Below are positions 52,633 to 61,021 of a DNA stretch of 64,000 nt, in pieces (the first letter of the stretch is position 1; every line of letters starts with the position of its first letter). Below the pieces are notes generated by a model. It was given only the letters and a program-made list of their open reading frames with translations. It ran no database searches and was not told where the DNA came from. The position numbers and the translations under genes are program-made. This stretch comes from Roseimarinus sediminis (GTDB lineage: Bacteria; Bacteroidota; Bacteroidia; Bacteroidales; Prolixibacteraceae), in the NCBI RefSeq assembly GCF_050433125.1, contig NZ_JBNPXV010000004.1, positions 62,001 through 126,000 on the forward strand. The letters are read 5' to 3'.

Positions 52633-53277
52633 ATGAGTGAAAGAATCTTAATTATAGGCGCTAATGGGAAAGTAGGAAGATTAACTGCACAAAAGTTGAA
52701 AGATGACCTTCGTTTTGAACCTGTTGCGATGTTGCGGAAAAAAGAGCAAAAAGCTTTTTTCGATCAGCTCGGAATTGAAAGCGTCTTGGGCGATCTTTCG
52801 TCGGATGTCGATCGCCTGGCAAAATTGATGAAAGGTTTCGATGCCATTGTGTTTACTGCCGGCTCAGGTGGCCAAACCGGTTACGATCAAACGCTGGCCA
52901 TCGACCTCGATGGTGCGGTGAAAACCTTTGAAGCTGCCGAAAAGGCCGGAGTACACCGTTATGTAATGGTGAGTGCCATTCATGCCGATAAGCGGGATGC
53001 CTGGGAGCAAAGTGGAATTAAACCCTATTACATTGCCAAACATTATGCCGACCGTTTGCTGAGAGCCAGTTCGCTGAAATATACAATTTTGCGCCCGGCC
53101 CGTCTGCTCGATGAAGCGGGAACAGGAAAAATAGCTGCCTCATTGCTTGGTGCCAAACTGCAAATACCACGCGAAGATGTTGCTTCGGTCATTGTTGAGG
53201 TATTGAAAAGTGATAGTTCGCAGCGAAAGATTTTTGACCTGGTGAGTGGTGATGTACTCATCGATCAGCTGCTTTAA
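52633..53277 (+). CDS. NAD(P)-binding SDR-type protein (NmrA-like)
   Basis: 214 residues. N-terminal Rossmann glycine motif LIIGANGKVGR, then a short atypical SDR: VLGDLSSDVDRL, FDAIVFTAGSGGQTGYDQT, VHRYVMVSAIHADKR and YYIAKHYADRLL with the YxxxK pair (Y and K in YIAKHYAD). Related to NAD(P)H-binding epimerase-like proteins (YwnB/NmrA types). Substrate unknown. Confidence 0.88.
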   Translation: MSERILIIGANGKVGRLTAQKLKDDLRFEPVAMLRKKEQKAFFDQLGIESVLGDLSSDVDRLAKLMKGFDAIVFTAGSGGQTGYDQTLAIDLDGAVKTFEAAEKAGVHRYVMVSAIHADKRDAWEQSGIKPYYIAKHYADRLLRASSLKYTILRPARLLDEAGTGKIAASLLGAKLQIPREDVASVIVEVLKSDSSQRKIFDLVSGDVLIDQLL

Positions 53278-53302
53278 AAGGCTGAGAAATCAAACAAACA
53301 TA

Positions 53303-53335
53303 AAAAAGCCACAACATTTTTTGCTGTGGCTTTTC
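53303..53335. terminator. Bidirectional terminator
   Basis: AAAAAAGCCACA / TGTGGCTTTTCTT flank a T-rich loop between two convergent genes; A and T runs on either side suit both directions. Confidence 0.82.
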
Positions 53336-53351
53336 TTAACTATTTTTCCTG

Positions 53352-53789
53352 CTACTTTTCGCGTATCCAGGTTTGGGTGCGGTACAGAAAACCAATGTAT
53401 CCCCGCACATTGAGTTTACTGTCATCCTCTTTATCGACCCAGATTTTAACATCGTAATATTTACCATTGTCAGGATCGAGTATGCCATCATCGCCAACCC
53501 ACTGACCATCATCCAGTGTGAGTCCGTCAATGATTTGCATTCCTTTAATTTTTTTCCCTTTCAGATGATCCTTGCATTCGGTGCAAAGCGGATCGTAATT
53601 GGGATCTTCGTTGAACAGCTGTACAATGGTTCCATAGAGTTTCCCGCCCTTTTTGGTGATTTCAACGATCGATTTTACTTCGCCGGTACCATCGTCAATG
53701 GTTTTCCATTTACCAACAATATCACCGGCAGCATGGGCCGTTACCGTGGCCATAAGTGCAAGAACAACAATGATAAGCGCTTTTTTCAT
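53352..53789 (-). CDS. DUF2147 exported protein
   Basis: 145 residues with a signal peptide ending THAAG. GDIVGKWKTIDDGTGEVKSIVEI opens the DUF2147 family; CxxC-like pair at PLCTECKDHLKG and WVGDDGILDPDNGKYYDVKIW follow. The family is a small periplasmic lipocalin-like barrel of unknown function. Downstream neighbour of the TlpA-type gene. Confidence 0.9.
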   Translation of the reverse strand: MKKALIIVVLALMATVTAHAAGDIVGKWKTIDDGTGEVKSIVEITKKGGKLYGTIVQLFNEDPNYDPLCTECKDHLKGKKIKGMQIIDGLTLDDGQWVGDDGILDPDNGKYYDVKIWVDKEDDSKLNVRGYIGFLYRTQTWIREK

Positions 53790-53878
53790 TCGTCTTTATT
53801 TTTAATTTCTATTTGATAAAGAAAACTTTTTCTTTTGATATATAAAACAAAATACGCTTTTACAGCGCAATTTTCTGC

Positions 53879-54388
53879 TTATTGCAGCATCTTTTCAAGA
53901 GCAGCAAGTAAATCATTAAATTTTTCTTCACTGAATCCCGTACTCATTTTAGAAATTGTTCCTTCTTTATTGATAAGATAAGTACGGGGAATGTTTTGTT
54001 TTGCAAAAAGAGAAAAGAGCTTCCTTTCGGTATCGGCAAGTACCGGAAAGGTATATTTATTCTGATTCATAAATTTTTTCAGCTCGGCAGCGCTGTGTTC
54101 ACGTCCGATAACCAGCAGCCTGAATTGATCATTGCTTCCATGGCGCTCCCATATCTTTTGCTGCACATGGGGGAGTTCCTTAACACAGGCAGGGCACCAG
54201 GTGGCAAAAAAGACCATAACAACGGTTTTTCCTTTCAGACTTTGATCTGAAATAAGCTGGCCATCGATTGTTTCGAGCTTGAAAGCGGGAAGCTGATCTC
54301 CTTCATTCAGAAAGTCGATTGAATTGCTTTGTGCTGCCAGTAGCAACGAGAAGAACAGTAGCAAGCCTGTTAAAGTGATATTTCGCAT
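53879..54388 (-). CDS. TlpA-like thioredoxin-fold protein
   Basis: 169 residues from ATG 54388, giving signal peptide MRNITLTGLLLFFSLLLAAQ; the longer frame to 54481 has no signal. Redoxin domain: LPAFKLETIDGQLISDQSLKGKTVVMVFFATWCPACVKE with active-site CPAC, and IPRTYLINKEGTI. Periplasmic thiol-disulfide oxidoreductase, e.g. for cytochrome maturation or extracytoplasmic folding; redox sense not evident. Divergent from pepD, ATGs 82 bases apart. Confidence 0.91.
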   Translation of the reverse strand: MRNITLTGLLLFFSLLLAAQSNSIDFLNEGDQLPAFKLETIDGQLISDQSLKGKTVVMVFFATWCPACVKELPHVQQKIWERHGSNDQFRLLVIGREHSAAELKKFMNQNKYTFPVLADTERKLFSLFAKQNIPRTYLINKEGTISKMSTGFSEEKFNDLLAALEKMLQ

Positions 54389-54405
54389 CAGAATTAAAGT
54401 ATTTA

Positions 54406-54435
54406 TTGCTGAAGTTTGCAACTTCGTTATTTTTG
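54406..54435 (+). promoter_or_regulatory. Promoter of pepD
   Basis: TATTTTTG at 54428-54435 matches the -7 consensus; TTG at 54406-54408 stands 19 bases before it as a partial -33. The start would be near 54442, 29 bases before the ATG. Confidence 0.45.
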
Positions 54436-54470
54436 TGAAAATAGAATTTATATCAATTAAATCATAAAGA

Positions 54471-55928
54471 ATGGATCGCAAAATTAGTCACCTGCAACCC
54501 GAAGTGGTATGGAGCTACTTTGAAGACATTTGTCAGGTACCCCGCCCGTCGAAGAAAGAAGAAAAAATAATTGCCTTTCTGGAAGCTTTTGCCCGGGCAA
54601 ATCGTCTTGATTTTAAAAAGGATGAAGCCGGCAATGTACTCATTAGTGCGCCTGCAAGTCCTGGTTTCGAAAAGCTGCCAACAGTGATACTGCAATCTCA
54701 CCTCGACATGGTATGCGAGAAAAATAACGAGGTGACCCACAATTTCGACACCGATCCGATTCAGCCCTACATCGATGGTGAATGGGTAAAAGCCCGCGGT
54801 ACAACGCTGGGAGCCGACTGTGGCATAGGCATAGCTGCTTCGATGGCGGTGCTCACCGATAAGGAAACAGAACATGGTCCGCTTGAATGCCTGTTTACTG
54901 TTGATGAAGAAACCGGTTTAACCGGAGCCTTTGCCCTTCAACCTGATTTTATGAGCGGAAAAATCCTGTTAAACCTCGATTCGGAAGACGAAGGGGAGCT
55001 GTTCATTGGTTGTGCCGGAGGAGTTGATACCATTGCTTCCATTGAACACAAAAGAGAAGCCGTTCCGAAAGGATACTTCCCGCTAAAGATTAAAGTCTCG
55101 GGTTTACTGGGAGGGCATTCGGGCGACGACATTCACAAGGGGCGAGGGAATGCGATCAAAGTGCTGGTGCGTTTTCTTTGGGAAGCAGCTCAGCAATATG
55201 GTATTCGTCTTGCGAGTATCGACGGGGGCAATCTGCGAAATGCCATTGCCCGCGAAGCCAGTGCAGTGCTTATGGTTCAAAACGGATACAAAGAGAACCT
55301 GATGGCAGCCTTCAATATCTTTGCCAACGATGTCAAAGAAGAACTGGCCATTAATGAACCTTCGCTTCGTATGGAGCTGGGCTCATGCGATCAGCCTGAA
55401 ACAGTAATAGAAGAAAATGCTTCATCCCGCCTTATTAACGCACTTTATGCCTGTCCTCACGGGATTCACAGCATGAGTTACCGAATGCCCGGTCTGGTTG
55501 AAACATCTACTAACCTGGCTTCGGTGAAAATGAAAAATGAACACCAGATTGAAGTAACTACCAGTCAACGCAGCGATCGTGAGAGCGGGAAAAAAGACAT
55601 TGCATCGATGGTGAGTGCTGTTTTTGAAATGGCCGGCGCTTCGGTGCGTCAAACCGACGGCTATCCCGGCTGGGCACCCAATCCCGAATCGAAGGTGCTC
55701 GATGTGACTGTGCGCAGCTACAAGGAACTTTTCGGTGAAGCGCCCATTGTTCGTTCCATCCATGCAGGACTCGAATGTGGTCTTTTTCTTGAAAAGTATC
55801 CCGGACTCGACATGGTCTCCTTTGGTCCTACCATTCTGGGAGCTCATTCGCCCGATGAACGCATCAACATTGAAACAGTTCAGAAATTCTGGGCGCACCT
55901 GCAATTGATATTGAAAAGCATTGAGTAA
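54471..55928 (+). CDS. pepD: Aminoacyl-histidine dipeptidase (PepD, M20 family)
   Basis: 485 residues, normal for PepD. M20 metal-ligand and active-site segments: VILQSHLDMVCEKN, GTTLGADCGIGIAASMAVL, FTVDEETGLTGA, LNLDSEDEGELFIGCAGG and SGLLGGHSGDDIHKGRGNAI; C-terminal IHAGLECGLFLEKYPGLDMVSFGPTI. Cytosolic zinc dipeptidase for Xaa-His and other dipeptides. Divergent from the TlpA gene; 36 bases before the editing-domain gene. Confidence 0.96.
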   Translation: MDRKISHLQPEVVWSYFEDICQVPRPSKKEEKIIAFLEAFARANRLDFKKDEAGNVLISAPASPGFEKLPTVILQSHLDMVCEKNNEVTHNFDTDPIQPYIDGEWVKARGTTLGADCGIGIAASMAVLTDKETEHGPLECLFTVDEETGLTGAFALQPDFMSGKILLNLDSEDEGELFIGCAGGVDTIASIEHKREAVPKGYFPLKIKVSGLLGGHSGDDIHKGRGNAIKVLVRFLWEAAQQYGIRLASIDGGNLRNAIAREASAVLMVQNGYKENLMAAFNIFANDVKEELAINEPSLRMELGSCDQPETVIEENASSRLINALYACPHGIHSMSYRMPGLVETSTNLASVKMKNEHQIEVTTSQRSDRESGKKDIASMVSAVFEMAGASVRQTDGYPGWAPNPESKVLDVTVRSYKELFGEAPIVRSIHAGLECGLFLEKYPGLDMVSFGPTILGAHSPDERINIETVQKFWAHLQLILKSIE

Positions 55929-55964
55929 ACAAGGTAAGCCATATTCTTTCAGAAACAAAAAAGC

Positions 55965-56378
55965 ATGAAGGTACTGGTCATGTATACTTCGCGTTTTGCC
56001 TGGACACCACAGGTGAAAAATGTTGAAACAGTCGAAACAGTGAGCGATGGGGCCGTCGTTCACGATTGTATGGTCGCTTTTATACAGGTTGAAGCCGAAG
56101 ATGAGGAAAAAGATCTGCTAAGCCGGGAAAAAAAACTGGTCAATCATTTGAAATGGACCCTGAGGAAGAATGAGTCACAGCGAATGGTGTTGCACTCCTT
56201 TGCTCATTTGTCGGAGTCGAAGGCTTCGTTGGAGTTTACCCGGCAGGTGTTTGAAAAGGCCGAAGAAAGACTTGGGAAGGCCGGCATCGAAACCTTTCAA
56301 ACTCCGTTTGGATATTTTCTCGATCTCGACATTCAGGCTCCGGGTTTTTCTCTGGCCCGTATTTGGAAATCATTGTAG
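55965..56378 (+). CDS. Free-standing archaeal-type threonyl-tRNA editing domain
   Basis: 137 residues. The whole chain corresponds to the N-terminal editing domain of archaeal threonyl-tRNA synthetase (tRNA-Thr_ED family): MKVLVMYTSRFAW start, EDALVVFTxVExEDE-like VAFIQVEAEDEE, and RMVLHSFAHLSESKAS with PFGYFLDLDI near the end, as remembered from archaeal sequences. The family clears mischarged Ser-tRNA(Thr) and is related to D-aminoacyl-tRNA deacylase. No synthetase catalytic core is attached, so it acts in trans. Unusual in bacteria; see findings. Located between pepD and a DUF5063 gene. Confidence 0.78.
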   Translation: MKVLVMYTSRFAWTPQVKNVETVETVSDGAVVHDCMVAFIQVEAEDEEKDLLSREKKLVNHLKWTLRKNESQRMVLHSFAHLSESKASLEFTRQVFEKAEERLGKAGIETFQTPFGYFLDLDIQAPGFSLARIWKSL

Positions 56379-56477
56379 TTAAAGCTGATTCAGGATCTCG
56401 CATCAACGAATCGTAGGGACGGCGCTGCATTCACAGCTATTCTTTCCTGTTTTGCTTATTGGTTCCTAATTTTCTTG

Positions 56478-56485
56478 TATTTTTG
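56478..56485 (+). promoter_or_regulatory. -7 box upstream of the DUF5063 gene
   Basis: TATTTTTG fits TAnnTTTG, 22 bases before ATG 56508. TTTG at 56451-56454 is 23 bases upstream, slightly wider than usual. Confidence 0.4.
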
Positions 56486-56507
56486 TGCACTGGAAAAGAA
56501 TAAAATT

Positions 56508-57146
56508 ATGTCAGAAGCATCCTTTGATCAACTTGTTTACTCCAAAAATGTCATTGAATTTGTTACAGTGGCCAATGAATATTGTGCTTTTGTTGAGAAT
56601 CATGCACGTTTGAACCGGGTTGAGTTTATTGAGAAAGCACAAAAAATATTTCCGCTGTTGTACCTTAAAGCAAGCCTCTTGCCTGCAATCGATAACGACG
56701 GGCTCGAAACACCCGAGAAATTTGTAACTGAAGTCGATTACAGCTTTTTGCTTAACCGTATCAGTGAAAAACTGGCTCAATACGACAGCTATCTCGAAGT
56801 ATTTGATGCCAAACTGCAGTTTTCGGAAGGAGCCATTGAAGCCAGTATCGCTGAAAACGTATGCGACATCTATCAGGATTTGAAGGATTTCTTAATGGCA
56901 TTTCGTATTGGTACTTCCGAGATCATGGCCGATGCGCTGTGGGAGTGTAACAATAATTTTAAGAACTACTGGGGGCAAAAACTGGTGAATGGGCTGAGGG
57001 CACTGCATCAGCTGCTTTATGGAGAAGAGGAGCTTGATGATGACCAACCTGAGCTATTCGGAGCAGATGATGAGATCGAAGAATCAAAAAATAGCGATGT
57101 AAGCTGGGTAAGCAAACATTTCGACAGTTATTCCGACGAAGACTGA
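56508..57146 (+). CDS. DUF5063 family protein
   Basis: 212 residues from ATG 56508; the reading frame is open upstream but the family begins near MSEASFDQLVYSKNVIEFVTVANEYC. All-helical, with ENHARLNRVEFIEKAQKIFPLLYLKA, VCDIYQDLKDFL and LHQLLYGEEE, then an acidic tail rich in D and E. DUF5063 occurs widely in Bacteroidota, typically next to this exonuclease; no function known. 11 bases before the next gene. Confidence 0.86.
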   Translation: MSEASFDQLVYSKNVIEFVTVANEYCAFVENHARLNRVEFIEKAQKIFPLLYLKASLLPAIDNDGLETPEKFVTEVDYSFLLNRISEKLAQYDSYLEVFDAKLQFSEGAIEASIAENVCDIYQDLKDFLMAFRIGTSEIMADALWECNNNFKNYWGQKLVNGLRALHQLLYGEEELDDDQPELFGADDEIEESKNSDVSWVSKHFDSYSDED

Positions 57147-57157
57147 AAAACAAATCA

Positions 57158-57739
57158 ATGACGTATAAAGAAGAAATCAGCAAAGAAGAATTAGCTCAAC
57201 TTCCTTTAAAGCAATTTGAAGGGACAATTCACATAATCAATAATCAGTACGAAGTAGAAGCAGCAGTTGAATACCTGAACCAGTTTGCATACCTGGGCTT
57301 TGATACCGAAACCAAACCTTCGTTTAAGAAAGGGCAGGTAAACAGGGTGGCGCTTTTGCAATTGTCTACAGCCGATACAACTTTTCTATTCAGGGTTATT
57401 AATTATAAATTGCCAAAATCGCTCATTCGCCTGCTGGCCAATCCTGATATTGTAAAAGCAGGGGCAGCCATAAGGGATGATATCAAAGCGCTGCAAATCA
57501 ACCAGCCTTTTAAGCCGGCAGGCTTTGTCGAATTGCAGGACGAAGCACAAAAGCTGGGGATCAATAACTTTAGTCTGAAGAAAATGGCGGGCATTGTTTT
57601 GGGAATCAAAATATCGAAGGCTCAACAACTCTCCAATTGGGAAGCAGCCGAACTGAGCGAGGCTCAATTGCGTTATGCCGCTACCGATTCCTGGATTTCT
57701 TACATGATTTACGAAAATTTTAGCAAGCACAATGGATAA
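57158..57739 (+). CDS. 3'-5' exonuclease domain protein (RNase D-like)
   Basis: 193 residues. DEDDy nuclease: LGFDTETKPSF (first D and E), AGAAIRDDIKAL (second D region) and LRYAATDSWISY (Y plus final D). It resembles the exonuclease domain of WRN and RNase D without the HRDC part. Acts on DNA or RNA 3' ends. Its stop overlaps the start of the methyltransferase by 8 bases; translational coupling is likely. Confidence 0.9.
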   Translation: MTYKEEISKEELAQLPLKQFEGTIHIINNQYEVEAAVEYLNQFAYLGFDTETKPSFKKGQVNRVALLQLSTADTTFLFRVINYKLPKSLIRLLANPDIVKAGAAIRDDIKALQINQPFKPAGFVELQDEAQKLGINNFSLKKMAGIVLGIKISKAQQLSNWEAAELSEAQLRYAATDSWISYMIYENFSKHNG

Positions 57740-58922
57740 GCAGTATACAAAAGTTGTATTAAAATCGGGAAAAGATCAGTCGGCCAAACGTTTTCATCCC
57801 TGGATCTTTTCGGGAGCCATTAAGAAAAGCTATGGTGCTCTTAACGAGGGCGATGTGGTGGTGGTTTATTCCAACAAGGATGAATTTCTGGGCTTGGGCC
57901 ATTACCAGATCGGATCCATCGCCGTGCGCATTTTCTCATTTGAGGAATGCGAGATTGATGAAGCATTCTGGAAGAAGAAACTTCAGGCAGCCTACGATAT
58001 GCGAAAACGCATCGGGCTCACCTCATCGGCAGCTACCAATGTATACCGTTTGGTCCATGCCGAAGGAGACGGACTGCCAGGATTAATCATTGACTTCTAC
58101 AATGGAACAGCCGTGATGCAAATGCATTCAATAGGGATGTACCAGATGCGCAATGAACTGGCTGCCTATCTGAAGGAAATAATGGGAGAGGAGCTGCTTG
58201 CTGTTTACGACAAAAGTGAAAAAACCATTCCGTTCAAAGCCGATATTCAGCCACACGACGGTTTCCTGCTGGGAAGCACTCAGCCGGGCGTTGTTTCAGA
58301 ATATGGCAATTTGTTTAAGGTCGATTGGGAAGAAGGCCAGAAAACGGGTTTCTTCATCGATCAGCGTGAGAACCGCTATCTTTTGCAGCATTATGCCAAA
58401 GGACGCGACGTACTGAACATGTTTTGCTATACCGGCGGCTTTTCATTTTTTGCCATGAAGGGGGGTGCCAATAAAGTGCATTCGGTTGATGCTTCGGGCA
58501 GGGCCATCGATCTGACCCGTGAGAATGTAGCACTGAATTTTCCCGACGATCAGCGTCACGAAGCCATTGTGGCCGATGCATTCGATTATCTGAAAGACAT
58601 CAAGGACCGGTACGATCTGATTGTGCTCGACCCGCCGGCTTTTGCCAAACACCGCGATGCCTTGTCGAGAGCCCTGCAGGGTTACAAACGCATCAATGCA
58701 CGTGCTTTTGAGCAAATCAGGCCGGGTGGTATTGTATTTACCTTCAGCTGTTCGCAGGTAGTTAGTAAGGAGAAGTTCCGTGAAGCGGTATTCTCGGGTG
58801 CTGCCATTGCTGGTCGCAATGTAAGGGTATTGCATCAACTGACCCAGCCCGCCGATCATCCTGTCAGCATTTATCATCCCGAAGGTGAATACCTGAAGGG
58901 GCTGGTGTTGTACGTCGAATAG
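57732..58922 (+). CDS. 23S rRNA methyltransferase of the RlmI/RlmK type
   Basis: 396 residues, typical for the PUA-linked methyltransferases. N-terminal PUA domain (KSGKDQSAKRFHPWIFSGAI), RNA-binding EEI domain, then SAM-binding NMFCYTGGFSFFAMKGG and VDASGRAID, and catalytic motif VLDPPAFAK with the later TFSCSQ. RlmI makes m5C1962 in 23S rRNA; the exact base here is assumed by family. Terminator follows. Confidence 0.91.
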   Translation: MDKQYTKVVLKSGKDQSAKRFHPWIFSGAIKKSYGALNEGDVVVVYSNKDEFLGLGHYQIGSIAVRIFSFEECEIDEAFWKKKLQAAYDMRKRIGLTSSAATNVYRLVHAEGDGLPGLIIDFYNGTAVMQMHSIGMYQMRNELAAYLKEIMGEELLAVYDKSEKTIPFKADIQPHDGFLLGSTQPGVVSEYGNLFKVDWEEGQKTGFFIDQRENRYLLQHYAKGRDVLNMFCYTGGFSFFAMKGGANKVHSVDASGRAIDLTRENVALNFPDDQRHEAIVADAFDYLKDIKDRYDLIVLDPPAFAKHRDALSRALQGYKRINARAFEQIRPGGIVFTFSCSQVVSKEKFREAVFSGAAIAGRNVRVLHQLTQPADHPVSIYHPEGEYLKGLVLYVE

Positions 58923-58969
58923 TACAGCAAAACAGCAGTTTCAAAAAAAAAATAACAGCATTGGCGAAG

Positions 58970-59004
58970 AAAGGCCGGCGGTATTCATTTACTGCCGGCT
59001 TTTA
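58970..59004. terminator. Bidirectional terminator
   Basis: AAAGGCCGGCGGTA pairs with TACTGCCGGCTTTT; it lies after the methyltransferase and extends over the stop codon of the chemotaxis receptor on the other strand. Confidence 0.8.
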
Positions 59005-60777
59005 ATTTTCCGAATTAAAATAGGCCACCAGCCTGATCAGCTCCTTCGCCTGTCTTTCCAATTCAGAAGCACTGGCTGCCATTTCCTGCGATGCGGCTGC
59101 ATTTTCCTGACTAAAATCAAGCAGGTGCGATACCGCTTGTTTTACCTGTAGGGTATGTGTTTCCTGCTCGTTACTAAGCATGCTGATATCGCGGGCCAAT
59201 AGTGAGGTGCTGTTGATGGGTTTGAGCAGTGAGTCGACTCCTTTGCTGATGGTGGCCGAAACATCCAGTTGTACTTCGGTGGTATTTTTGATGGTTTCGG
59301 CCGCTTCGCGACTGATTTGTGAGAGCCGCTTTATTTCGTCGGCAATTACTTTAAATCCTGATCCTTTATCTCCTGATCGGGCAGCTTCTACTGCCGCATT
59401 CAATGCCAGAATGGTGGTTTGATTGGCGATTGATTCGATCAGCGAAATTTTGTCACCGATGGCCTGACTGGTTTGCAACGAATGATCGGTCACTGCTTTC
59501 ACCTGATTAATTTCAGATCGTACTCTTTCGGCATATTCATCGGCAGCACTTGCATTGGATGAATTCTTAGAAATCTTATTTCCAATAATTTCGATGGCAT
59601 CCGATATTTGATCGACCGTTGAAGCCTGCGCGGTTGCGCCCGACGATAATTGATGAGCACTGTTGGTAAAGTGCTGACTGGCCAGTACCAGCTGATCGGC
59701 ATTGTGATAAATTTCTGAAATGATGGAAGATAACTGGTCGGTCATGATGATTACCGATTGTAATACGCCGCTTGGTTTTTTGCGGTATCTTTTTTCAATT
59801 TTCAGCTTACCTTCAGCAGCTCGTTTTGCCAGGATGGCAACGGTTTCGGGTTCTCCACCCATCAGTTTGTACATTCCGCTGACAATGAAAGAAATGATGA
59901 TCATGGCTGTCAGAGTGCAGCCAATAATGAAAATAAACAGCAACAATTTGGCACGTTGAATGTATTGCTCTGTTTTGTTCGAAATCAAAGCATTTACATG
60001 CTCGATGGCCTTGTTTAGTTCAAGCGAAGTATTGTTCAGTGTTTTTGTTAATCCTTTATCGAGCGATATTCCAATATTTTTGTCCCTTTCGAGTACCAGC
60101 AGGAACGATTGATGATATTCTTCAAGCAGCTTTAAAAGCTGTTCTTTTTTTCGCTTGGAAATTCCCGAGCCCTGAATGTAATCGCTGAAAGCCTGAAGTT
60201 CGTTTTCGAAGCGAATACGATAAGAAAGGTCTCTTCGGAGTAAATAGTCCTTCTCGTGTCTGCGCAGTGTGAGCATGTGCACACTCATGGGCTTGTTGAC
60301 TGTTTTGGCAATCTCTTCTTCTACATTGTGAATGGCCGTTCTCATGATCCCCACAGTGCCCCAGTCTTTAAAACCCATTTCTTTGGTGCTTTTTGTATAG
60401 TTGTGAAATGACTGCCGATAACTTTCGAGCAGTGAACTGATCTGGCTGATCTTTTCTTTGCTGTTTATTTTATTGATGAACTGATTATTTAAGAGTTCAT
60501 TACAGATGCTCTCCGAGTTGTTTATGGCATCATTGAAAGCAATGATGTGGATACTTCTTCCATTTTGAAAGAATTGCGGGTTGCGCAAATCCCATCGGAT
60601 GAAATTGTTTTCATGCTGTTTCAGTTCAAGCGACAGGCTGTAAAGCTGGTGGACTTCCTTGTCGGTTTGGTTGAGTTTTCTGATGGAGTTGAATGACAGA
60701 TGCGTATACCAGCCAATGGCAGTAAAGGTGAGTGCGATGACGGTAAAAAGCAGAAAAAAACGTGTTTTTAGTTTCAT
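59002..60777 (-). CDS. Methyl-accepting chemotaxis protein 1
   Basis: 591 residues. Transmembrane 1 near residues 7-25, a helical periplasmic sensor of about 270 residues (RHEKDYLLRRD, typical of bimodular helical sensors), transmembrane 2 (LLFIFIIGCTLTAMIIISFIVSG), a HAMP segment (MGGEPETVAILAKRAAEGKL), and the cytoplasmic signalling domain with tip IANQTTILALNAAVEAARSGDKGSGFKVIADEI near residue 459. No CheR-binding pentapeptide at the C-terminus. Likely senses a solute; Che proteins and flagella are not in this window. Confidence 0.94.
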   Translation of the reverse strand: MKLKTRFFLLFTVIALTFTAIGWYTHLSFNSIRKLNQTDKEVHQLYSLSLELKQHENNFIRWDLRNPQFFQNGRSIHIIAFNDAINNSESICNELLNNQFINKINSKEKISQISSLLESYRQSFHNYTKSTKEMGFKDWGTVGIMRTAIHNVEEEIAKTVNKPMSVHMLTLRRHEKDYLLRRDLSYRIRFENELQAFSDYIQGSGISKRKKEQLLKLLEEYHQSFLLVLERDKNIGISLDKGLTKTLNNTSLELNKAIEHVNALISNKTEQYIQRAKLLLFIFIIGCTLTAMIIISFIVSGMYKLMGGEPETVAILAKRAAEGKLKIEKRYRKKPSGVLQSVIIMTDQLSSIISEIYHNADQLVLASQHFTNSAHQLSSGATAQASTVDQISDAIEIIGNKISKNSSNASAADEYAERVRSEINQVKAVTDHSLQTSQAIGDKISLIESIANQTTILALNAAVEAARSGDKGSGFKVIADEIKRLSQISREAAETIKNTTEVQLDVSATISKGVDSLLKPINSTSLLARDISMLSNEQETHTLQVKQAVSHLLDFSQENAAASQEMAASASELERQAKELIRLVAYFNSEN

Positions 60778-60965
60778 GGGTTAATATACCTGGTTAAGTC
60801 GGTGTAAAAATAAACCCGCATTATTTTATGAATACTAACTCGAAATTATCATAATGTAAAATGCCGTATCGATAAAATAATTCATTAACAATTTTATCAT
60901 AAAAAACCGGTCATCCCGGCTTCGTTTTTAATCGTGAATTATGGCAATGTTAATAAAATGGAAAT

Positions 60966-60998
60966 AAAAAAAGGAGCAGTTATTTGACCGCTCCTTTG
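60966..60998 (-). terminator. Terminator of chemotaxis receptor 2
   Basis: Minus-strand hairpin AAAGGAGC / GCTCCTTT with a 12-base loop followed by a run of T, just downstream of the receptor gene at 61022. Confidence 0.85.
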
Positions 60999-61021
60999 AT
61001 TATCTGAATGATGTTATTTAC

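Noticed and set aside
55422..56063. 213-codon minus-strand frame across pepD and the editing-domain gene
   Set aside because: Antisense to two well-supported genes, rich in His/Cys from reading codons backward.
60901..60930. CCGG-containing hairpin between the two receptors
   Set aside because: Arms do not form a stable stem with a T-tract; not called.
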